This document shows, piece after piece, positions 23,510-64,000 of a stretch of 64,000 nt of DNA; within the stretch, counting starts at the first letter, position 1, and each line of letters begins with the position of its first letter. Position numbers and translations under genes: made by a program. Under the pieces are notes generated by a model, which was not told where the DNA came from, made no database searches, and saw only the letters and a program-made list of their open reading frames with translations. This DNA comes from Tenrec ecaudatus (taxonomy: Eukaryota; Chordata; Mammalia; Afrosoricida; Tenrecidae). The stretch is from NCBI RefSeq assembly GCF_050624435.1, contig NC_134532.1, positions 122,358,070 through 122,422,069 of the forward strand, given 5' to 3'.

Positions 23510-24159
23510 CAAGGCGACCTATGGAAACCCAGGTGAGAGGCAGCCCACATTGAGTTGACCAGAACCCGACCAGATGAAGAGAAGATTTTTGAAACTTTGA
23601 ACTAGTGCATATTGCTACAGCCTTTATGGATGGCCTGTCCTAATTTGACTTTGCTTATGGATGGGGATTTCACAATGTTCTAACTGGAATGAATATTCTT
23701 TATATCAAAGAATATGATTGTCTCCTCAGAGCACTGGGTTGATACAAGTGGACAGTATAGAGATTGGATACCCAAAATGGGGGATAAAGGCGTGAAGTGG
23801 AGGCTTACAAAATTTCATAGGTGGGGAATGTATTCATAGGTTTATAGGATGAAGGTGTTACTTAACTGCAATTGTTAGACATAGGATATTTTTGTTTTGT
23901 TTACTTATGGAATATTATGTCTAAATGCGGGGGGACACATATTATATGGATTTTAGTTTTATCCTGTTAAGTACACATAATGATTGTATGATTGTTTGAA
24001 AATTCTATATGGCTAAAGAGTTATGCAAAAGTATCAAATTGACAAGGGGCGGTCTGTAATAAGTGTACCTGGGGGGCAGGGATCACACCAGATGGTAAGT
24101 ATGTGAAGGAAATGCGATAGGAGCCAGAATTGATGAGAGCAGAGGGCCGGAAACAGAGA
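23510..24159. other. Intergenic, right flank of SPIN insertion
   Basis: Probable continuation of the sequence that SPIN interrupted. The phrase gaagatttttgaaactttga has a MaLR-internal flavour. No coding content. Confidence 0.25.
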
Positions 24160-24350
24160 GTAAGACGACTTACCATCTGTGAGACCTTCAACCAGGGGCT
24201 TAACCTCTCTTTGTTTCAGTTTCCATACAAAAAGTGTCTGCAATAGTAATTCCTACTTCATGAGGTGTTGTGAGAATTAAATTATGTAATACCCTTCGAG
24301 TACACACCTAGAGCAGTATACCGCACCTAACAAGTGCAGAATAAAGTACT
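24160..24350 (+). repeat. MIR SINE relic
   Basis: Core cttaacctctctttgtttca followed by gtttcc, gttgtgagaattaaatt and a taacaagtgcagaataaa tail. Confidence 0.75.
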
Positions 24351-25169
24351 GTGTAAATAATGAAGGTAGAGGTGCCTTGTACTCAACTCACTGCAGTCCC
24401 TTCAGATTGCCTTCTTTCCTAACATGAATATAGTAGAACATGGTACATCTACACCATTAAATATCTACATCTCAACCACACTGGAAATGTACTCCAAGAT
24501 TGTGTTGGAATGATCTATCTTCCAAAAAAATGAGGAGGAGGATAGGCATAAACAGGAATAGAGGACCCAGAAATAGAGCAGAATTGATGGACTTGCACTA
24601 ACAAAGAGGACCAGGTAATTACAGCCTACCACCTATTCCGGAAAAAGAATGCCTGAACTTTTATATGTAATCCTAGAAGCTTATGGCAGGGCTATTTCTA
24701 GTAAAAATAGAAGGCTGAAATAGCTTACAGGTTGATGTGATGTTCCTAGTCAACTGTGAATAAATCAAATTTCTATTAATAGGAGGGTGGCAAAGGATTA
24801 CTAAGCAATTCTGGATAAAAAGTAATCCCAGAATGGAAGGTAAATGATTAGCTAAGGTACTTCAAATAGTGTCATCTTTTGACCTACATCTTGTTATCTT
24901 TTCTAACCTTACAGAATGAGATTTGCAGGCGAGCAGAGGCTCTCTGAGAATATCTCTGTACCTTCAAGCTGGCGGCAAGCAGGCCCCACTCCACCTGGGG
25001 TCATCAGGTGGCATGCTTAGCCATGGAGGCTGACACACCACAGGAGAAAAGGTTGGTTCTACTTAAGTAGTGGCTGAGGTAGAGGTAGCTTAGCTTGGAT
25101 GAGGTTTCCTTGACATCTTGCCTCTCCTTTAGGATTTTGTTTCAGGATCCCTTAAGGCTTTGAGCACTT
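24351..25169. other. Intergenic, nothing recognised
   Basis: No gene, RNA or repeat family identified. Confidence 0.4.
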
Positions 25170-25650
25170 TTACCGTCTTTATACCCTGTAGCCACATGAC
25201 ACTCCAAACCTGAACATTCACAGCCGTTTTAGGCAAAGTAGCAAAAATATGGAAACTATTCGAATGTTCAGCAACTGGTGAATGGATAAACAGAATGAGG
25301 TCTATTCATACAATTGATTATTACTCAATCATAAGCGACAATAAAGTGCTGAGTCATACTGCATATCATTATGCTGAGTTAAAGGAGCCAGTCACATTAG
25401 GTCACATATTAAATAATTGTGTTTGCACAAAATATGAAGAATAGGAAAATCCATAGAAATAGAAAGAAAATTAGTGGTTATACCATGCTGAGAAATGAGA
25501 AATTTGGAAGTGATTGCTATTTTTGTGGGGGGGAGGTGATGCAAATATTCTATAATTTATCATTGAATGTAAATAATTGTACAACTCACAAAGTGTACAA
25601 AAATACTGCATTGTACATTTTAAATAGATGAATTGTACCACAATTGAATG
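25170..25650 (+). repeat. Old L1 (L1M) 3' end
   Basis: Typical late-ORF2/3' UTR text: aactggtgaatggataaaca, tcattatgctgagttaaagg, then cactgaactgt-like ending gaattgtaccacaattgaat. Confidence 0.75.
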
Positions 25651-25854
25651 ATAACATTCTTTGGTGAGTCCATATTCTTTTCAAATGCAAATTTCCAGTT
25701 TCTGAAGGTTCAACCAAAGCCTCCTTCTCTGAGCAAATTTTAGCGCCTCTTTTAGCATACCCAATTGAAGGGCAAGTATATCATGCTGAGGATTCGTTTG
25801 TCTGACCCCAGCCTGGGTATTTTAAATGGTCTCTTAGGCACATGGCAGAGGATC

Positions 25855-26217
25855 GATGAAGAAGGAAGACTGTAGAAGCACCCACGCAATGGGGTTGTGG
25901 TGTTGGTGATGAGTAGTGAAGCAGCATGAGCTGCACAAACAATCTGTCTCCTCTGAAGTGAGGATAGTCGATTTCATCCCATGGACTTTGCTCATGTTTA
26001 GAGGAGGGAGCTGGCCCTGGAAAAGGACATCATGTTTGCTAGAGGGCCATTGAAAAAGAGCAAGATCCTCAATGAGATTTGATACAGGAAGGCAACAGTG
26101 GGTTCCAGCACAGCAACATCTGTGAGGATGGCGAAGGGGTGGTGGTGGTTCACTCTGGCGTACATAGGGGGGAGGATTAACTCAATGGTACCTAACAATA
26201 ACCTAACAATGGTACTG
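25855..26217 (+). mobile_element. RTE LINE 3' end
   Basis: Matches the last 360 bp of RTE: ggttgtggtgttggtgatga, caaacaatctgtctcctctg, ctggaaaaggacatcatgtt, ending in cctaacaataacctaacaat. Confidence 0.7.
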
Positions 26218-26229
26218 AACAATAGGCTT

Positions 26230-26755
26230 TGTGTCAACCTGGCTGGACCAACATTCTCGGAAGCTTGGCAGTGATCCCCCATGATGGGATCTAATACAAT
26301 GTAATCAACTCCATGATGGGATCTAACATAGTATAATCAACCCTGTGAGCAGTCAGGGGCTGTACTGGATGCAGTGCCTATGATTAAGTCACAGCCTGGA
26401 TGCAGATGGAAGAAAGATTTCTTGGCGGTGGTGCTACCTGCTCCATTTTAAGCGGACTCTGTGGGAAAGCTTCACTTCTGCTAGCTCTGACTCCCGTACC
26501 TGGTTCATCAACTTCCTGACATCAGCAGACTGCTGATCTTGGATTTGACTCTGCATCCACCAGTCTAGGTCTTGCTAGTTTCTGGTTTGTCAGCCCCCTA
26601 ACCTACATGAGTCAGGAGAAGTCTCAGCTTACTGGCTGACCCACAGACTTGAGCCGGATTGGACTTCACTAGCTCTACAACCGTGTGTTTCACTGTTGCA
26701 ATATGGATTATAGCTCAGTTATAAAGAAAACAAGAATCCTCACAACTACACCAGT
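26230..26755. mobile_element. Unassigned LTR-like interspersed repeat
   Basis: Opening tttgtgtcaacctggctgga and closing tataaagaaaacaagaatcc resemble an LTR-class repeat, different from family A. Boundaries and strand are not established. Confidence 0.3.
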
Positions 26756-26897
26756 GGTGACCTCATGATCAGTGGGTAAAAGGGTCCGTGTCTGTTGTGG
26801 CTCGGCACAGGAGTGGCTCGGCATTGGAGCCAACTGGATGCCACCGAAAAAACCAACAACAACTGGGTGAGCTACTTCTTGATATCAATCTCTTTAT

Positions 26898-27090
26898 GCA
26901 CCTCCCCAAACCCTCACTGCCATCGAGTGAATTCTGCCTCAGACAAAGTTGAACTGCATTTGAGGGTTTTCCGAGACTATTTTTTAAATGGTAGTAGAAA
27001 GCCTTATCTTTCTCTCTCAAAGCAGCTGATTGTTTCGAACTGTTGACCTTGTGGTTAGTAGCCCAACACATAACCAACTATGCAATGATT
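26898..27090 (-). mobile_element. AfroSINE
   Basis: Antisense: ctcactgccatcgagtgaat tail, tctttctctctcaaagcagc middle, ggttagtagcccaacacata head. Confidence 0.85.
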
Positions 27091-27149
27091 CAGACAAGCA
27101 TGACTGACATTGCTTCTCCAGAGAACCCCATCTAATACAGTGCAACACA

Positions 27150-27410
27150 CAGTTGTGGAGGGACACCATCCAATCCCTGGGGAGGCTACAAACACCTCAG
27201 ACTGGCAGAGTTCTACAAACTCAGAGGGATCTGCAAAAAAAGAAGGCCCTTAAGGAGATGGGTTGGCACCATGCCTGCCACAAGGGGCTCAGGCATAGGA
27301 ACCCTTGTGAGGATAATGCAGCACTGAGCAATGTTTCATTCTCTTGTGCAAAAGGTTGCTATGGGTTGGAACTAACTCAGAAGTACCTAATGACAACAGC
27401 AACCTAATGA
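27150..27410 (+). mobile_element. RTE LINE 3' end
   Basis: Ends ggttggaactaactcagaag followed by tacctaatgacaacagcaac, the RTE/AfroSINE terminal motif. Upstream, caaggggctcaggcatagg matches the RTE 3' region. Confidence 0.6.
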
Positions 27411-27500
27411 CAGCTGTGCTCATTTGGGCAGAGTTAGAGATGATGGATTGCAGGATCAAATTAAATTATTCACTATACTGCAGACGTCAACAAAGCTGTT

Positions 27501-27512
27501 GGGGGGGGGGGG
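27501..27512. repeat. Poly-G run (12 bp)
   Basis: Twelve consecutive G bases; prone to sequencing error. Confidence 0.9.
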
Positions 27513-27635
27513 CTGTTGCACATTTGTACTGCACATTCACGCCTGCCCTAAATGAAAAAAGAGCACTCCTGGAGATGGGGGGAACCAGCCCACAGAAACA
27601 CAGGAGACTCTGAGAGCACAGGGGGTGGTTAAAAA

Positions 27636-27730
27636 AGAGACTGGTGGTTTTGTGGTTAAAGTGCTTGACTCTTGACCAGAAGGTCAACAGTTTGAATGTA
27701 TGAGTCACCCTGAGAGCAAAAATTATGGCA
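27636..27730 (+). mobile_element. AfroSINE head fragment
   Basis: The tRNA-derived head ctggtggttttgtggttaaa and gaccagaaggtcaacagtt are clear; the tail is lost. Confidence 0.7.
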
Positions 27731-27740
27731 AGAAGATGGC

Positions 27741-28164
27741 AATCTTCTTATCTAAAGATGAACAGCCTTAGAGACTTGCTTGGGCAGTTTCTCTGTCCTG
27801 CTGGTTCTCTATTATTTGGAATCATCTTGACAGCAGTGGGTTATGTAAAGTACACACCAGGTTTTGTAGACTCAATCTTCTCCTCAAGCCCATTTATTGT
27901 TTATATTATTAACATGCTAATAACGTTTTTGATCTAGTCAGTGAAATGAAACACGTTATTGAAGTTACTTTCATCCGTTTAAGTTCTTTTTTTTGAGAGA
28001 TTCTCTAGAAACTTCAAATTGCTATGTGGCTCCTTCATTTCTATTGGACAATGTTGTTCTCTAGTAGAGGGATAACAATTCTACTGACTAGATACAGTTG
28101 CTATGAGAAGTAACTGATTGAATCTTTAGCATGCAATAAGCACTCAGCAAACACTCAACTCACA
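27741..28164. other. Intergenic, nothing recognised
   Basis: A 70-codon open frame at 27725-27937 (plus) is leucine/isoleucine-rich but has no recognised family. Confidence 0.35.
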
Positions 28165-28310
28165 GTCATCATGTCAGTTTGAACAGATAGCAACCCTAAA
28201 GACAGAGTAGAACTGCCCCAGGAGTTCCTGAGAGGGCTAATCTTTTCACGGGAGCAGAAAGCTCCCTCAGAGCAACTGGAAAGTTCAAGCGCTAACCATC
28301 TTTTTCATTA
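28165..28310 (-). mobile_element. AfroSINE
   Basis: Antisense: gcaaccctaaagacagagta, gaactgccccaggagttcct and a shortened head. Confidence 0.7.
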
Positions 28311-28682
28311 GTCAGATTGAAAGAGCGGTCACGACCAAAGGAGAGCCAGCCAACAAGTGACCCAGTGACAGCGTACCTCAGAGAAGAAAGACAGCTGGAC
28401 TCTCTCCTCAAGGCTTGAGGAAAGCAGTTGACTGAGGCCAAGGGACTTGAGTGGTTTTCAGACAGACATCTTTCCAGAAGACAAAGCTGGCTGGGATTTC
28501 CATCAGTAACCATGAGATGGTCAGAAACAGAAGACTGCAAATGAGGTTTACGGTAACATTTTGGGCTCCAATATGTCATTTAAAAATATAAAGTACTACT
28601 CTATCCCTCTGAAATGTCTACCTTGTTGGTCTATAAAGGAGTTACTGTTCTCCCTATTCTTCCAGCTCCCTGTTCATTTGGG

Positions 28683-28872
28683 GCATGTGAGGATTTCTTA
28701 CTACTACACTCGGAAGGTCAGCAGCTCAAAACCACCAAATGCTCTGAGGTAGAAAGATGAGGCTTTCTCCTCCCATAAAGAGTTATAGTCTCAGAACCTC
28801 ACAGGGGCAGTTCTACCTTGCCCTATAATGTCCCTATGAATCTTACCCGACTAATGGGCAGTGAGTTTTATT
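28683..28872 (+). mobile_element. AfroSINE
   Basis: Sense copy: ggaaggtcagcagctcaaaa, gaggctttctcctcccataa, caggggcagttctaccttgc, gcagtgagttt. Confidence 0.85.
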
Positions 28873-28904
28873 TTAGGTTATTTTTGGGTCCGTATTCTCT
28901 GAAT

Positions 28905-29100
28905 TGTAGCCCCTGAGTGGTGCAAACAGGTAAGCACTTGGCTACTAGCCAAAAGCTGGGTGACTGGGACCCACCCACAGGCACTTGGGAGACAAATCTG
29001 GCTCTCAGCTTCCAAACGGCCACCCCTGAAGACCCAATGAAGCAGCTCTATTCTGCACACACGGGGTGGCCAAAACCCACCGGTACCTTGATGCCAACTA
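28905..29100 (+). mobile_element. AfroSINE (diverged)
   Basis: Sense head gcccctgagtggtgcaaaca and tail ccaccggtaccttgatgcc, strongly diverged in the middle. Confidence 0.5.
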
Positions 29101-29539
29101 AGAGCAGCCTTTTCAGAGGTGAGGCAGGTCATATCGCACCTGCCATTCCTAGTTCGGGAGTCCCTCCTCCCTTTGAAGTATATTAACAGTGAGCATGCTG
29201 GGCCTGAGGGTTAGAAAATGGAGTACCGTGTATCCTGGAGTAGAAGCCAAGTTTTTCAGCATATTTTTAATGTGGTCTTTGTGGTAAAATTAGGTGTCTT
29301 GGTGGATATTCAGGTTGGCTTATTCTCGTGTATATACGATCATAGCTTATTTTTAAGCTTACAGATCCTTCAAAGATTTTCTGCCATCTTCAGTGACTTT
29401 TCCTACAAAACCCTGGCCTGTTCCATGCAGGAAACCTGGCCTGCCCTAAAGCTGCAGAGGCTTACATGAACCTGGGCTCGGATACAGCAGGAAAAGAGAA
29501 ATGTTGCAGCATTCAGATTGATGAAAGGCAAAAAGGAAT
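29101..29539. other. Intergenic spacer just beyond the MTTP 3' end
   Basis: No repeat or coding feature recognised. Confidence 0.4.
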
Positions 29540-29558
29540 TCAATAGAACTTCCACATA

Positions 29559-29564
29559 TTTATT
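29559..29564 (-). terminator. MTTP: Candidate MTTP polyadenylation signal AATAAA
   Basis: The plus strand reads TTTATT here, giving AATAAA on the MTTP strand about 1.1 kb past the stop. Cleavage would fall near 29540. Confidence 0.45.
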
Positions 29565-29987
29565 TCACGACATTTCATTTGCAATTTACACCCGATGGTG
29601 TGCCCTCTCGGTGTTATACCACAAAGGTCTATGGAAGGACAAGCACCCATCACGGGTTTCTCCCTGCAAACATGTGTCTGTCTATTAATAAATAATTGAT
29701 CATGTTTGACAGGGTCCTTTTAATTTGTACAAAGAAAGGCATTCTTTCCCGATTTCCCCTTTTCAGAAACCTAAACCCATCAGTTTGCTAAAGCAATGTT
29801 AAATTAGATCTGTGATTGTAGCGAAAAGACTGCAGGCTCCATCACAAAGCAAGAGAGTCAAAGATAGAAATATGTATCTATGTGGGTCTGTCCTTTACAG
29901 AGGACATGGTACCACGCCACAGACTCAAAGGAACACAGAATAAAAGAAATCACATGGAGTTTCTGAAGTTAATTTTGCCAGTATCAA

Positions 29988-30027
29988 TATTATATATGTA
30001 TATGTATATGTGTATATGTATATATAT
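29988..30027. repeat. (TATATG)n-type microsatellite in MTTP 3' UTR
   Basis: Alternating TATATG/TGTATA units of about 40 bp. Confidence 0.85.
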
Positions 30028-30660
30028 TGCCGTGCTGGAGGAAGAAGATGGAATGGCTTTTTTCTAGAAGTCTGACCCCATCATCCAGAAAAAGACAAGT
30101 GAGATTGCATGTGCTGATTCTGAGGACCTGTTATGTAATACTTAATGAAATTAACAACAGAAGACAGAATTATTCATTCTTAAAGTTGAATGACAAGTCT
30201 TTTAAAACCCCCAAATCCTGAAAAGAAAAAGAAAAGCTTGTTTTGGTTTTTGCCCCCTTATATGATTAAGCAATGTATATGGTAGAAATCAAGTCACATT
30301 TAATGTTCTGTTCCAAAAGGTCTTCATATACATTGGTTGAAAATTGTTAGTCAAAATTAGCATCTTCTGAGCATTTGTTTTTTTTTTACAAACAATGTCA
30401 TATTCTCGGTATGTCAAATGGGATTTAAGACTGGTACAAAAAACTACTAATGTAGCTAAAAGTGTCGCATGTATGAATTCAAAATGACACCATACTGAAC
30501 AGGTCCAAATTTTAACATTTGAGGTTTTTCAAAGCTTTTACAAAAATCTTAAATACAGGTAAATATGTAAACACTGTGCTCTCGGAGAGCTAGGACGTAG
30601 ACGTGTCACAGGCTATCCCTTGCAGGAAGACAGATGCAAGCCAAGGATCAGAGACGAGGC

Positions 30661-64000
<33,340 letters not shown>

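Larger units (their letters stand above)
29540..30660 (-). other. MTTP: MTTP 3' untranslated region (predicted)
   Basis: Sequence downstream of the stop is unique and AT-rich, without recognised interspersed repeats except a TATATG-type microsatellite at about 29988-30027. The most distal AATAAA on the minus strand is at 29559-29564, giving a UTR of about 1.1 kb. Two ATTAAA variants lie nearer the stop (about 29713 and 30297) and could give shorter forms. The end is inferred from signals only. Confidence 0.5.

Noticed and set aside
1-29500. CRISPR arrays, bacterial operons, phage or mitochondrial insertions
   Set aside because: No regularly spaced repeats, ribosome-binding-site gene packing or mitochondrial gene text; the window is plainly mammalian nuclear DNA.

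Overview
The window is mammalian nuclear DNA from an afrotherian, most likely a tenrec. Three things point there. Spliced GT-AG exons encode a protein colinear with human MTTP. Numerous tRNA-derived AfroSINEs and RTE LINE fragments of afrotherian type are spread throughout. SPIN hAT transposons (one full-length copy and two MITEs) are present; among afrotherians SPIN is reported from tenrec. The species call is inference; no species-specific gene was available to test it.

The right half (about 29.5-64 kb, minus strand) carries the 3' part of MTTP, the large subunit of the microsomal triglyceride transfer protein. Fifteen coding exons lie in the window and correspond to human exons 4-18 (human residues 134-894); exons 1-3 lie beyond position 64000. 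Every intron has GT-AG borders and every phase matches except exon 17, which is one base short just before its donor. That would shift the last exon out of frame, although the last exon itself is well conserved. The 3' UTR probably ends near 29.54 kb at an AATAAA.

MTTP introns hold AfroSINEs, MIR/L2 relics, RTE and LINE 3' ends, an ancient hAT MITE and a sense-oriented processed pseudogene of ELP4 (about 60.75-62.22 kb, intron 5).

The left half (1-29.5 kb) is intergenic sequence 3' of MTTP with no protein-coding gene I can support. It is a layered repeat landscape: a decayed full-length SPIN element split by a later LINE 3'-end insertion (20.4-23.5 kb), two SPIN MITEs (3.25 and 4.1 kb), an RTE element interrupted by other retroelements (14.3-17.8 kb), three copies of one LTR-like family (11.9, 13.3 and 18.8 kb) and a palindromic hairpin (6.83-6.91 kb). 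A possible terminal exon of a convergent gene is flagged near 5.33 kb at low confidence.

Repeat ends are approximate unless a target-site duplication is given. Family assignments come from recognised consensus features, not from a search.
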